Shown here: in pieces, positions 14,715-22,082 of the stretch
Position numbering within the stretch: the stretch's first letter is position 1
Layout: each line of letters opens with the position of its first letter
Source of the DNA: Clostridiales bacterium
GTDB taxonomy: Bacteria > Bacillota_A > Clostridia > Oscillospirales > Oscillospiraceae
Assembly: GCA_014799485.1 (NCBI GenBank)
Contig: JAAVHY010000041.1
Coordinates: 1 to 31,771, forward strand
Direction of reading: 5' to 3'
Length of the DNA: 31,771 nucleotides
The notes under the pieces: generated by a model
Database searches by the model: none
Told to the model about the DNA's origin: nothing
Seen by the model: the letters and a program-made list of their open reading frames with translations, nothing else
Position numbers and translations under genes: made by a program

Positions 14715-14768
14715 AGGCGTCACTTCCTCTCTCATGTGCTGGCTGGCCTAACGGGCCTGCGAGGGCTA

Positions 14769-14797
14769 AGTATAACAGAATCCGCCTCAAAATGCAA
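14769..14797 (-). promoter_or_regulatory. Promoter of the GH13 gene
   Basis: Minus-strand TTGCAT (14792-14797), 17-base spacer, TATACT (14769-14774). The -35 touches the stop region of the preceding DUF305-like gene. The start near 14762 leaves about 47 bases of leader. Confidence 0.72.
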
Positions 14798-14798
14798 G

Positions 14799-15377
14799 TT
14801 ACCGCAGTTGACATTCCATGCGGTTGAGTAAAGCGCGCATCTGGGCGATCCCCTGCCGCTGCTGGGTGACGGTGGAGCGCAGGATGGGCACCAGCTCGGT
14901 GCAGATGTCGTACTTCAGGGCAGTCTCCGCCATGCGGACGGCCCCCTGGTGGTGGGGGATCATCTCCCGCATAAAGACGGCGGCCAGGGCGTTGCCCTCT
15001 GGGGCGGAGCCCATGCCGGCGTACATCTCCCGGGAAATGAGGTCCATCCGCCGCTGGTAAAGCCGCAGGTCCATTTGCGGGTTGATCAGCTGGTTGCAGG
15101 CGGCCAGCGCGCCCTCCATCCGCTCGATGCCCTGGGTGTGCTCATCGACCATGCGCTGGGCAAGGCGCCGGACAGCGCTGTTTTCGGTGAAGCGCAGGAT
15201 GTTGTTGGACATCTGGATCGCGGCCCGGTGGTGCGGCGCCATCTGTACGACCAGGTTGTGGGAGATGCTCTGGGTGAGGCCCGCCGTGGTCATGGTATGG
15301 ATCATTTCGTCCAGGATCTGGTAGAAACAGCATAAGTAATTTTTCGAGTCCTCGCTGAGCAGACAGGTGTTCTTCAT
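14799..15377 (-). CDS. DUF305-like His/Met-rich protein, internally duplicated
   Basis: 192 residues, largely helical. Two similar halves each carry the DUF305-type core: Q-M-A-P-H-H-R-A-A-I-Q-M (45-56) and E-M-I-P-H-H-Q-G-A-V-R-M (138-149). Each is followed by a helix with Q-G-I-E-R-M or Q-G-I-A-Q-M. DUF305 proteins are ferritin-like helical bundles, several linked to copper or other metal handling; the His-His plus Met arrangement here would suit metal binding. There is no signal peptide; N-terminal cysteines at 5, 16 and 17 are also available. ATG 15377 has AGGAGG, spacing 8. It stands alone between a MATE exporter and the amylase gene, all on the minus strand. Family likely; function unknown. 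Confidence 0.78.
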   Translation of the reverse strand: MKNTCLLSEDSKNYLCCFYQILDEMIHTMTTAGLTQSISHNLVVQMAPHHRAAIQMSNNILRFTENSAVRRLAQRMVDEHTQGIERMEGALAACNQLINPQMDLRLYQRRMDLISREMYAGMGSAPEGNALAAVFMREMIPHHQGAVRMAETALKYDICTELVPILRSTVTQQRQGIAQMRALLNRMECQLR

Positions 15378-15427
15378 GGATTTGCCCTCCTTTGCCCTAT
15401 TCTATGAGGGAAAAGGGAGGAGCGTTC

Positions 15428-15459
15428 AAAAGCGGCGGTCAAAATGACCGCCGCTTTTT
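15428..15459 (-). terminator. Terminator after the MATE gene
   Basis: AGCGGCGGTCA (15431-15441) pairs with TGACCGCCGCT (15445-15455) around AAA; T runs follow on both strands (TTT on the minus side, TTTT on the plus side). It ends the MATE transcript two bases after its stop and lies ahead of the DUF305-like gene. A weak TTGAAC-N19-TAGAAT follows on the minus strand as a possible promoter for that gene. Confidence 0.85.
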
Positions 15460-15460
15460 C

Positions 15461-16840
15461 TCAGGCCAGCTCTGCTTTATTGTCAAAGGCATGGAGCCAG
15501 TCCGACTTCAGCAGGAACAGGAGGAACACGATGGAGCTGAGGGACCACGTGAGGGGATAGGCCCAGGAGATGGTGGCGAACACAGGGAAGTACCGCAGGG
15601 CCAGGGTGACATAGATCACCCGGACGCAGCACCAGAAAGCCAGCATGGTGACCATGGGGACAAAGGACTTGCCGCAGCCACGCAGCACGCCGGCGGCACA
15701 GTGGGAGAAGGCCAGCAGGCAGAAGAAGGGGGCCACAGTCCTGGATTGGATGGTGCCGAACACAATGGCCTGCGGCTCGTCCACAAAAAAGCGCAGGGCA
15801 GGGGGGGCGGCAAAAAGGAATATGACCCCGATGATCTCCGCCAAAATCACGCCGAACAGGATGCCGAACAGGGCGCCTTTTTTGGCCCGGTCATACTGCT
15901 TGGCCCCCAGGTTCTGGCTGATAAAGGTGGGCAGGGACATGGACATGCTCATGATGGGCAGGAATACCAGCCCCTCGACCTTGGCGTAGGCCCCATGGCC
16001 GGACATGGCGTATTCACCGAAGGAGTTGATATTGCTCTGCACCACCAGATTGCCTACGCTGATGACAGCGTTCTGCACACCGGTGGGCAGGCCCTGGCGG
16101 ATGACCTGGGAGAGGATGCCGGGATAGAGGCGCAGTTTGCGGAAGTCCAGCCGGGTGTAGTCATCCAGATGGCACATCCGCCACAGGCACAGCAGGAAGC
16201 TGATCCCCTGGGTGAGAACGGTGGCGATGGCCGCGCCCGCGACGCCCCACTTGAACCCGGCCACGAACAGCAGGTCCAGCACCATATTCAGGATGGAGGA
16301 GATGATGAGGTAATACAGGGGGTGGAGGCTGTCCCCCAGGGAGCGCATGATGGCCATGCAGATATTATAAAGGATGACGGTGAACACCCCGCCGAAATAG
16401 ATGCGGAAGTAGGTCAGGGAGTAGGGAAGAACCGAATCCGGCGTGTTCATGATCTTCAGCAGCTGGGGAACGAGAAGCAGCCCGACCACTGTGGACAACA
16501 CCGAGGCGATGATGCCGAACAGGAAGTTGGTATGGATGGCCCGTACCACGTTTTCCTCATCCTTTGCCCCATAATACCGGGAGATGATGACGCCGCCGCC
16601 GATGGCAATGCCGTTGAAAAAGCCGATGACCAGAAAGGTGAGGCTGCCGCCGGAGCTGACGGCGGCAAACGCGCCGTTATCAGCAAAATTGCCCAGGACC
16701 CAGGCGTCCGCCATGTTATAGAGCTGCTGGAGCAGCTGGCCTAAAAACAGCGGCAGGGCGAAGGAGAGAATGCCCGGGATGATGGGCCCCTCTGTCAGCA
16801 ACGGGTTCTGGACCGCGGGGCGGCCCTTTAAGAAAGACAT
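15461..16840 (-). CDS. MATE-family multidrug/metabolite exporter
   Basis: About 459 residues with twelve hydrophobic segments in two homologous halves. The N-terminal half shows L-P-L-F-L-G-Q-L-L-Q-Q-L-Y-N-M-A-D and the second half the matching Q-N-A-V-I-S-V-G-N-L-V-V-Q, the pattern of the NorM/DinF-like MATE group, which exports cationic compounds using Na+ or H+ gradients. I take ATG 16840 with GAGGA at spacing 9; the ATG three codons upstream (16849) has no room for a ribosome binding site. It has its own promoter and terminator, so it is monocistronic. Substrate unknown. Confidence 0.9.
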   Translation of the reverse strand: MSFLKGRPAVQNPLLTEGPIIPGILSFALPLFLGQLLQQLYNMADAWVLGNFADNGAFAAVSSGGSLTFLVIGFFNGIAIGGGVIISRYYGAKDEENVVRAIHTNFLFGIIASVLSTVVGLLLVPQLLKIMNTPDSVLPYSLTYFRIYFGGVFTVILYNICMAIMRSLGDSLHPLYYLIISSILNMVLDLLFVAGFKWGVAGAAIATVLTQGISFLLCLWRMCHLDDYTRLDFRKLRLYPGILSQVIRQGLPTGVQNAVISVGNLVVQSNINSFGEYAMSGHGAYAKVEGLVFLPIMSMSMSLPTFISQNLGAKQYDRAKKGALFGILFGVILAEIIGVIFLFAAPPALRFFVDEPQAIVFGTIQSRTVAPFFCLLAFSHCAAGVLRGCGKSFVPMVTMLAFWCCVRVIYVTLALRYFPVFATISWAYPLTWSLSSIVFLLFLLKSDWLHAFDNKAELA

Positions 16841-16888
16841 GATCCTCATTCCTCATTTCAAAGCATGGTATCTTAACGCATAAATCAT

Positions 16889-16917
16889 AGCATAGCACAA
16901 GGATATGGGAGCGTCAA
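16889..16917 (-). promoter_or_regulatory. Promoter of the MATE gene
   Basis: Minus-strand TTGACG (16912-16917), 17-base spacer, TATGCT (16889-16894); the start near 16882 leaves about 40 bases of leader. Confidence 0.68.
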
Positions 16918-16939
16918 GAGAAAACAGGGAAAAGGAAGA

Positions 16940-16982
16940 AAAATGTCCGCCCGCGGCGCGTCTCGCCGCGGGCGGACATTTT
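16940..16982 (-). terminator. Terminator after the ABC permease
   Basis: A 19-bp perfect stem, AAAATGTCCGCCCGCGGCG (16940-16958) with its complement at 16964-16982, around a 5-base loop. The A/T ends let it terminate in either direction; here it ends the permease transcript that stops at 17001. Confidence 0.92.
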
Positions 16983-17000
16983 CATGGGCGGGGAACACCG

Positions 17001-19049
17001 TTATCGGACGATCTTGTAGTAGGTCCGGGCGGTGAGCAGATACACCACGGCGTACACCGCGAGGAAGGCCGCCAGCGTCCCGCCGGTACACAGCGCCACG
17101 GTGACCACATTGCGCACCCCGAACATGGTGAGCATACGGGCCACCAGGTTGAAGTCGAACAGGATGTGGACGCAGGCCACCGCAATGGGCAGGAAAAACA
17201 CGATGAGCACCTGGCTGCGGATGGAGGCCCTGACCTCCCGCTGGCTCAGGCCCACCTTGCGCATGATCTCGAACCGGCCCTGATCCTCGTAGCCCTCGGA
17301 CACCTGCTTGTAATAGATGATGAGCACCGTGGCCATGAGGAACACAATGCCGAGAACAATGCCCAGGAAGAGGAAGCCGCCCGCCATGGAGTAGCCGTCC
17401 ACTGAGGCCTCGGCGGAGGATTCGGTCCGCCAGGAGGTCCAATCCCCGGTGCCGCTGAGGAAGTCCGGGTCGTCGATCAGGGCGTCGTACCAGGCATCCA
17501 TCAAGTCCAGCTCCTCGTCGATGGTGCAGTCCAGGTCTGTCAGCAGGACAGCGGTGGGAGTGGCGGCGAGGTCCCCCAGCGTATCGTGCTGGAGCCGCCG
17601 GACCTGTTCAAACGCCGCCTGGTCAGGCAGCACGAGACAAAGCGGCTGCACCATGTCAAATGTGAGGGCAAAATGGTTTACAGCAGGGAGATCCTGGACA
17701 ATGGAAAAGGCAGCCGGTACGCCGGAAGGGGCTTCTTCCTGAAAACCCTGGAAGGTGACGGTGGAGCCGAAGCCCTCCGGGAGACCGCCGGCGGAGGCCG
17801 CCTCCCCTGGGTTCAGGGCCGGGGCGGGCCGGCCGGTGAGGGCGGCATAATCCGCCGCGGTGATGATATAGAGGGCGTTCTTGCTGCCGGCCTCGTCGTC
17901 GCGGCCCACTTCCAGCGAGTGAGTATCGGGGTTGGGAAGCACGTTAAACCTCAAAAATTGGGTGTCGCGGTAATCGGTGATGGTCATATCATGCTCCTGC
18001 ACAAATCGCCGGATCACACGTTCCGCTCCGTCCCGATCCAGCATTTCCCCCTGGGCAGGGTCAAAGTCGATGATCATATTCAGATTGGCGGGGAACTGGG
18101 CGGCGATGATCTCCGCCTGGCCCATGTAGAGGGACAGGGTGCCCGAGATCATCACCATCACCATGGTGGACAGGATGCAGATATTGGCCAGCCCCACGGC
18201 GTTGCGCTTCATGCGGTAGAGCATCCCGGACACGCCGATGAAGTGGCCGGTCTGGTAATAGAAGCCCTTGTTTTTGCGCAGCATCTTCAGCAGGGCGATG
18301 CTCCCGGCGGTAAACAGGCAGTAGGTGCCGATGATGACCAGGAGCACTGCCAGGAAGTAGAGCAGCATGGCCATGGCGGGGTCGGTGGTGGTGACGGCGA
18401 TGATATAGCCAGCAGCCAGCGCGATGACGCCCACCACCGCCAGCAGCCAGCGGGTTTTCGGTTCCTTCTCTCCTACGCTTCCGCCGTGGAGCAGTTCAAT
18501 GGGATTGGACAGCCGCACACGGAACAGGTTGAGCAGCAGGGCCAGCACCAGCAGTCCCCCAAAGAATACTGCCGACACGACCATGGCGGGCAGGGAAAGG
18601 GAGGAGTGGAAGGGGATGGAGAATTGGAGCAGGGAGGTCAGGCCGACGGTGGCCAGTTTGTGGAAAATCACGCCCAGCACCAACCCGCCTAAAATGCCGA
18701 TGAGGGCGGTGTACAGGCTCTCCCAGCACTGGATCAGGGCGATATTCCCTTTGCCCATGCCCAGGATGTTGTAAAGGCCCAGCTCTTTTTTGCGCTGTTT
18801 CATCAGGAAGCTGTTGATGTACAGCAGCAGCACAGCGGACAGGACGCCCGCCACGAACATCCCGATTTGCATCATAACCTGGACGTATGCAAAGCCCCGC
18901 ATGTTGATGACACCCGGATCGAAAACCAGGGCTGTCATGACGTAAAAGGCGGCGGTGAGCCCCGCCAGTGCCAGCAGGTAGGGCACGAAAAAGCGGTGGT
19001 TCTGCTTCATGCTCCGGGCCGCCAGCTTGGGGTAAAGTCCGTTACGCAC
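17001..19049 (-). CDS. BceB-like FtsX-domain ABC transporter permease
   Basis: About 682 residues, the size of BceB-type peptide-antibiotic transporters. Four N-terminal helices carry one FtsX-like core, more helices follow, then an outer domain of roughly 220 residues (about 315-545), then a second FtsX-like set ending in three helices. V-S-E-G-Y-E-D-Q-G-R-F-E-I-M-R-K-V-G-L-S and the earlier R-K-K-E-L-G-L-Y-N-I-L-G-M-G are the usual coupling segments facing the ATPase. GTG 19049 has GGAGG 8 bases upstream; the earlier in-frame GTG at 19058 overlaps that site. The start overlaps the ATPase stop by 8 bases. BceAB-type pumps protect lipid-II-cycle targets from bacitracin-like peptides; whether this one does is unknown. 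Confidence 0.9.
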   Translation of the reverse strand: MRNGLYPKLAARSMKQNHRFFVPYLLALAGLTAAFYVMTALVFDPGVINMRGFAYVQVMMQIGMFVAGVLSAVLLLYINSFLMKQRKKELGLYNILGMGKGNIALIQCWESLYTALIGILGGLVLGVIFHKLATVGLTSLLQFSIPFHSSLSLPAMVVSAVFFGGLLVLALLLNLFRVRLSNPIELLHGGSVGEKEPKTRWLLAVVGVIALAAGYIIAVTTTDPAMAMLLYFLAVLLVIIGTYCLFTAGSIALLKMLRKNKGFYYQTGHFIGVSGMLYRMKRNAVGLANICILSTMVMVMISGTLSLYMGQAEIIAAQFPANLNMIIDFDPAQGEMLDRDGAERVIRRFVQEHDMTITDYRDTQFLRFNVLPNPDTHSLEVGRDDEAGSKNALYIITAADYAALTGRPAPALNPGEAASAGGLPEGFGSTVTFQGFQEEAPSGVPAAFSIVQDLPAVNHFALTFDMVQPLCLVLPDQAAFEQVRRLQHDTLGDLAATPTAVLLTDLDCTIDEELDLMDAWYDALIDDPDFLSGTGDWTSWRTESSAEASVDGYSMAGGFLFLGIVLGIVFLMATVLIIYYKQVSEGYEDQGRFEIMRKVGLSQREVRASIRSQVLIVFFLPIAVACVHILFDFNLVARMLTMFGVRNVVTVALCTGGTLAAFLAVYAVVYLLTARTYYKIVR

Positions 19050-19809
19050 GCTTCTCACCTCCGTCGGCCAGCCGGGTGAGGGTCTCGGTGATAAGGCGGT
19101 ACATCTGGCCGTCGGTGCGGTTCTCCCGGTAGAGCTGGTGGTACACCCGGCCGTCCCGGATGAACAGCACCCGGCCCGCGCGGCTGGCCGCGGCGGTGGA
19201 GTGGGTGACCATCAGCACCGTCTGACCCGTAAGGTTGATCTTGGTGAACAGATCCATCAGGCTGTCCGCCGCCCGGGAATCCAGCGCCCCGGTGGGCTCG
19301 TCGGCCAGCACGATCTGGGGCTGGGTGATGAGGGCCCGGGCCACGGCGCAGCGCTGCTTCTGACCGCCGGACACCTCATAAGGGTATTTATCCAGAAGCT
19401 TTTCGATACCCAGCGTCTCCGCCAGGGGGGTGAGGCGGCGCTCCATCTCCGGGTATTTTTTCCCCGCCAGCACCAGGGGCAGCAGGATGTTGTCCCTCAG
19501 GCTGAAGGTGTCCAGCAGGTTGAAATCCTGGAACACGAAGCCCAGGTTGTCCCGGCGGAAAGCGGCCAGCTCCTTCTCCCGCACAGCGGTGAGATCCCGC
19601 CCCGCCAACAGCACCGAGCCGGCGGTGGGCTTATCCAGCGCGGCCAGGATATTCAGCAGGGTGGTCTTGCCCGAGCCGGACTCACCCATGATCGCCACAT
19701 ATTCCCCGTCCTCTACTGTGAAGGACACATCGGCTAACGCCTCCACCTTATGGCCTCCGAAACGGGTAGAGTAGACTTTTTTTACATGATTTACTTCCAG
19801 GATCGACAT
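19042..19809 (-). CDS. BceA-like ABC transporter ATP-binding protein
   Basis: 255 residues of the MacB/LolD/BceA ATPase group. Walker A G-E-S-G-S-G-K-T-T, Q-loop F-Q-D-F-N-L-L-D, signature V-S-G-G-Q-K-Q-R, Walker B I-V-L-A-D-E-P-T-G-A-L-D and switch histidine T-H-S-T are all intact. ATG 19809 has AAGGAGG with spacing 8. It is first in a two-gene operon with the overlapping permease. No BceRS-type two-component system lies within the window, unlike many such transporters, so control must come from elsewhere; an inverted repeat upstream is a candidate operator. Confidence 0.93.
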   Translation of the reverse strand: MSILEVNHVKKVYSTRFGGHKVEALADVSFTVEDGEYVAIMGESGSGKTTLLNILAALDKPTAGSVLLAGRDLTAVREKELAAFRRDNLGFVFQDFNLLDTFSLRDNILLPLVLAGKKYPEMERRLTPLAETLGIEKLLDKYPYEVSGGQKQRCAVARALITQPQIVLADEPTGALDSRAADSLMDLFTKINLTGQTVLMVTHSTAAASRAGRVLFIRDGRVYHQLYRENRTDGQMYRLITETLTRLADGGEKRA

Positions 19810-19869
19810 ATTGATTACCTCCTTATATTGGGCCCCACAGTGAATTTGGCCGTTGGGCTCGCTTAACTG

Positions 19870-19895
19870 TACTATCTGTGTTGGTGCAGACAGTA
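19870..19895. promoter_or_regulatory. Inverted repeat upstream of the ABC operon, candidate operator
   Basis: TACTATCTG (19870-19878), 8-base spacer, CAGACAGTA (19887-19895): 8 of 9 positions pair. It lies about 60-85 bases before the ATPase start on the minus strand and about 90 bases before the divergent scfA promoter. No clear SigA promoter for the ABC operon could be read; TACAGT-like and TATACT-like -10 candidates overlap the repeat but lack good -35 boxes. Confidence 0.45.
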
Positions 19896-19981
19896 TACAA
19901 GAAAAGGGTTAAGAAGCCAGAGGGGAAAACCAAAAGATTTCTTTAAGAGAAAGGGGCAAAAGGGGGCGATAAATAATTGTG

Positions 19982-20010
19982 TTGAAATTTGAAGACGGGC
20001 ATGGTATAAT
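19982..20010 (+). promoter_or_regulatory. Promoter of scfA-scfB
   Basis: TTGAAA (19982-19987), 17-base spacer, perfect TATAAT (20005-20010). Start near 20017, about 25 bases before the scfA ATG. One of the strongest promoters in the window, in keeping with an abundant small peptide. Confidence 0.82.
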
Positions 20011-20041
20011 AGGGCAACTTTTGAATAGGAGGGAGATAACT

Positions 20042-20185
20042 ATGACTCACATCCAGACGCTCAACGGGGCGACCTTGAAGCAGAGCGCCGCCCACGGCGG
20101 TTGCGGCGAGTGCCAGACCTCTTGCCAGTCCGCCTGCAAGACCTCCTGCACTGTGGCCAACCAGAAGTGCGAGAATAACAAGTAA
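20042..20185 (+). CDS. scfA: SCIFF ribosomal peptide precursor (six cysteines in forty-five)
   Basis: 47 residues with exactly six cysteines at 21, 24, 28, 32, 36 and 43 in the C-terminal half, after a conserved leader, M-T-H-I-Q-T-L-N. This is the SCIFF pattern, nearly universal in Clostridia and modified by a dedicated radical SAM enzyme. In the studied C. thermocellum system (CteA/CteB) the thioether joins Cys32 to Thr37; here residue 32 is Cys and residue 37 is Thr, in C-K-T-S-C-T. ATG 20042 has AGGAGGG at spacing 8; an upstream in-frame start would fall over the promoter. The maturase follows after an attenuating hairpin. Biological role of SCIFF is still unknown. Confidence 0.96.
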   Translation: MTHIQTLNGATLKQSAAHGGCGECQTSCQSACKTSCTVANQKCENNK

Positions 20186-20201
20186 ATTCACCGACGCGCC
20201 G

Positions 20202-20229
20202 AAAAGGGTGGGCTTGTCCCACCCTTTTT
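20202..20229 (+). terminator. Attenuating hairpin between scfA and scfB
   Basis: AAAAGGGTGGG (20202-20212) pairs with CCCACCCTTTT (20218-20228) around CTTGT, with a further T. It has full terminator form yet sits between precursor and enzyme in one transcript, so partial read-through would give much more peptide than maturase. Confidence 0.82.
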
Positions 20230-20254
20230 CTGCGGAGCCAAGGAGGATGAGAAA

Positions 20255-21622
20255 ATGGTTCATACATTTATCTGCCTGGGTGTGCCCGTGGCGGTGGATG
20301 TGAACAGCGGCGCCGTCCACGTGCTGGACAGGACCGCATATGATGTGCTCTCCCTGCTGGACGCCCCGATGGCGGACAGTTGTCCCCAGGAGATATACGG
20401 CAAGCTGCCCCAGCATGCCCCGGAGACGGTGGACGAAGCCTGGGCGGAGCTGCTGGAACTCCAAAACAACGGCCTGCTGTTCACGCAGGACAACTACATC
20501 GACCCTGCGGCGGCCACCCTCATGCAGCAGGACGCCCCCATCAAAGCGCTGTGCCTCCATGTGTCCCACGACTGCAACCTTCGGTGCCAATACTGTTTTG
20601 CCTCCACCGGTGACTTCGGCACCGGCCACCGTATGACCATGGACGTGGAGACGGCAAAGAAGGCCATCGACTTTGTCATTGAACGCTCCGGGAGCCGCCG
20701 GAACATCGAGGTGGATTTCTTCGGCGGTGAGCCGCTGATGGCCATGGAGACCGTCAAGGCCACTGTTGAGTACGCCCGTTCTCTGGAGAAGGAGCACAAC
20801 AAGAACTTCCGCTTCACCATCACCACCAACGGCGTACTGCTCAACGATGAGAACATCGAGTACATCAACCGGGAGATGTCCAACGCAGTACTCTCCCTGG
20901 ACGGGCGGCCCGAGGTCAATGACCGGATGCGCAAAACGGTGAGCGGCGATGGCAGCTATGGGGTGATCCTGCCTAAGTTCCAGAAGCTGGTACAGGGCAG
21001 GGGGGAGAAGGATTACTATCTCCGGGGCACCTTTACCCGGCATAACCCGGATTTTGCCTCCGACGTGATGCACATCGCCGACCAGGGCTTCCGCCATGTA
21101 TCGGTGGAGCCGGTGGTGGGCAGCCCGGACTGCGGCTACGCCTTCCGGGAGGAGGACCTGCCCGGGATCCTGGCGGAGTACGAGCGGCTGGCGGCTGAGC
21201 TGCTGAAGCGGAACGATGTGAACTTCTTCCACTTCAACGTAGATCTTTCCCAGGGGCCCTGCGTCATCAAACGGATGCGGGGATGCGGGGCCGGGTGCGA
21301 ATACGTGGCCATCACCCCGGAGGGGGACATCTACCCCTGCCACCAATTCGTAGGCAACGAGGAGTACAAGCTGGGCAACCTGTATGATGGCGGCTTTGAC
21401 ATGGAGCTGTCCCGGAAATTTGCCGGGCTGAATATCTACACCCGGCCCGATTGCAAAGACTGCTGGGCAAGGTTCTACTGCAGCGGGGGCTGCTCTGCCT
21501 CGAACCTGCTTGTCAACGGAGACATAAAAAAACCGAACCGCTTCGGCTGCGAGATGCAGCGTAAGCGGTTGGAGTGTGCCATCGCCATGAAGGCCATCCG
21601 GGCCGGCATGGCAGGGGAGTGA
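20255..21622 (+). CDS. scfB: SCIFF maturase, radical SAM/SPASM thioether-forming enzyme
   Basis: 455 residues. Order: an N-terminal peptide-recognition (RRE-like) region (about 1-90), a radical SAM core with the C107-x3-C111-x2-C114 cluster motif in C-N-L-R-C-Q-Y-C, F-F-G-G-E-P (SAM-binding), T-T-N-G, then a C-terminal SPASM domain with G-P-C, C-G-A-G-C, I-Y-P-C-H-Q-F, C-K-D-C-W and Y-C-S-G-G-C, supplying ligands for auxiliary iron-sulfur clusters. It should install a thioether in ScfA. ATG 20255 with AAGGAGG at spacing 8. It is followed by a long non-coding gap; no export protein or protease is adjacent. Family assignment is very secure. Confidence 0.96.
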   Translation: MVHTFICLGVPVAVDVNSGAVHVLDRTAYDVLSLLDAPMADSCPQEIYGKLPQHAPETVDEAWAELLELQNNGLLFTQDNYIDPAAATLMQQDAPIKALCLHVSHDCNLRCQYCFASTGDFGTGHRMTMDVETAKKAIDFVIERSGSRRNIEVDFFGGEPLMAMETVKATVEYARSLEKEHNKNFRFTITTNGVLLNDENIEYINREMSNAVLSLDGRPEVNDRMRKTVSGDGSYGVILPKFQKLVQGRGEKDYYLRGTFTRHNPDFASDVMHIADQGFRHVSVEPVVGSPDCGYAFREEDLPGILAEYERLAAELLKRNDVNFFHFNVDLSQGPCVIKRMRGCGAGCEYVAITPEGDIYPCHQFVGNEEYKLGNLYDGGFDMELSRKFAGLNIYTRPDCKDCWARFYCSGGCSASNLLVNGDIKKPNRFGCEMQRKRLECAIAMKAIRAGMAGE

Positions 21623-21816
21623 GCCTTTTTTCGAAAAAATCAAAGAAAATTGACAAAGAGCCCGCAGTCTCTACATTTTGAGGCTGCGGGCTCGTCTGCT
21701 ACCATATCCTGTATTTTTGTACGTTTCGGGCTGTTTTGATTGCTTTGGTATACATAATATAGGAGACATAACAACTGAACATAACAAAAAATTTGAAAAA
21801 ATTTAGGCGATTTCTC
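21623..21816. other. AT-rich intergenic stretch after scfB, no gene seen
   Basis: About 195 bases, much richer in A/T than the neighbours: row 21781-21840 has 18 G+C of 60 and row 21721-21780 has 22 of 60. It contains a TTTTTTCGAAAAAA palindrome soon after the scfB stop, a minus-facing hairpin and no credible ORF; a 116-codon minus-strand frame lacks a ribosome binding site and looks accidental. It may be a remnant of an inserted element. Confidence 0.45.
21658..21693 (-). terminator. Terminator-like hairpin read on the minus strand
   Basis: GAGCCCGCAGTCTC (21658-21671) pairs with GAGGCTGCGGGCTC (21680-21693) at 13 of 14 positions (the other is a G-T wobble). On the minus strand it is followed by TTTGTCAATTTTC; on the plus strand no T run follows. 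It would end a minus-strand transcript from the non-coding gap, but no such gene is evident. Confidence 0.55.
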
Positions 21817-21845
21817 TTGCGTTTCCAGCAAAATAGGTCTATAGT
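21817..21845 (+). promoter_or_regulatory. Promoter ahead of spoIIM-xerD
   Basis: TTGCGT (21817-21822), 17-base spacer, TATAGT (21840-21845). Start near 21852, leaving a leader of about 230 bases before spoIIM, unusually long. Confidence 0.6.
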
Positions 21846-21851
21846 AAAAGG

Positions 21852-22082
21852 GCAATCGCATTTGAGCCCTGTTTCGCCGGACGGATTTTTTGATCCCCCA
21901 ATAGCGGACCCCACCTGCGAATACGCTCTGTATTCGCGCGCGGGAGGGGGGTGACAAAAAGTTGATATGCCGCGTAAAGCGGCCATTCATGGAGAAATCG
22001 GCAGGGGCTTCTCTGACATACAGGCGCTCTTCCCAGCATAGCTATAGTACAGACTATAGGATAGCTGGGTGGTGGTGTAGCT
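21852..22082 (+). other. Long structured 5' leader of spoIIM
   Basis: No gene is evident. Visible structures: GCGAATAC-GCTCT-GTATTCGC (21917-21937); a C-rich run (21895-21914) that could pair with GGGAGGGGGG near 21942; a GCCGC-GTAAA-GCGGC hairpin (around 21968-21982); and CCCAGC...CTATAGT-ACAG-ACTATAG...GCTGGG (22032-22069) just before the spoIIM start. A 24-codon frame (21966-22040) follows the G-rich run at poor spacing. It does not match any riboswitch class I recognise. Confidence 0.4.

Noticed and set aside
15392..16744. 450-codon open frame on the plus strand opposite the MATE gene
   Set aside because: Gln/His/Gly/Asp-rich translation with no domain and no ribosome binding site; mirror of a GC-rich membrane gene.
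21640..21990. 116-codon minus-strand frame in the gap after scfB
   Set aside because: No ribosome binding site, spans hairpins and AT-rich repeats, no domain; a minus transcript is possible but this protein is unlikely.
22017..22024. CATACAGG resembling a SigE -10 upstream of spoIIM
   Set aside because: Last position deviates and no -35 ATA motif lies at the proper distance; B. subtilis spoIIM control makes it tempting but evidence is too weak.
21966..22040. 24-codon leader peptide after a G-rich run
   Set aside because: Spacing from the G-rich run is about 14 bases and no conserved regulatory codon pattern is visible; kept only as a remark in the leader entry.
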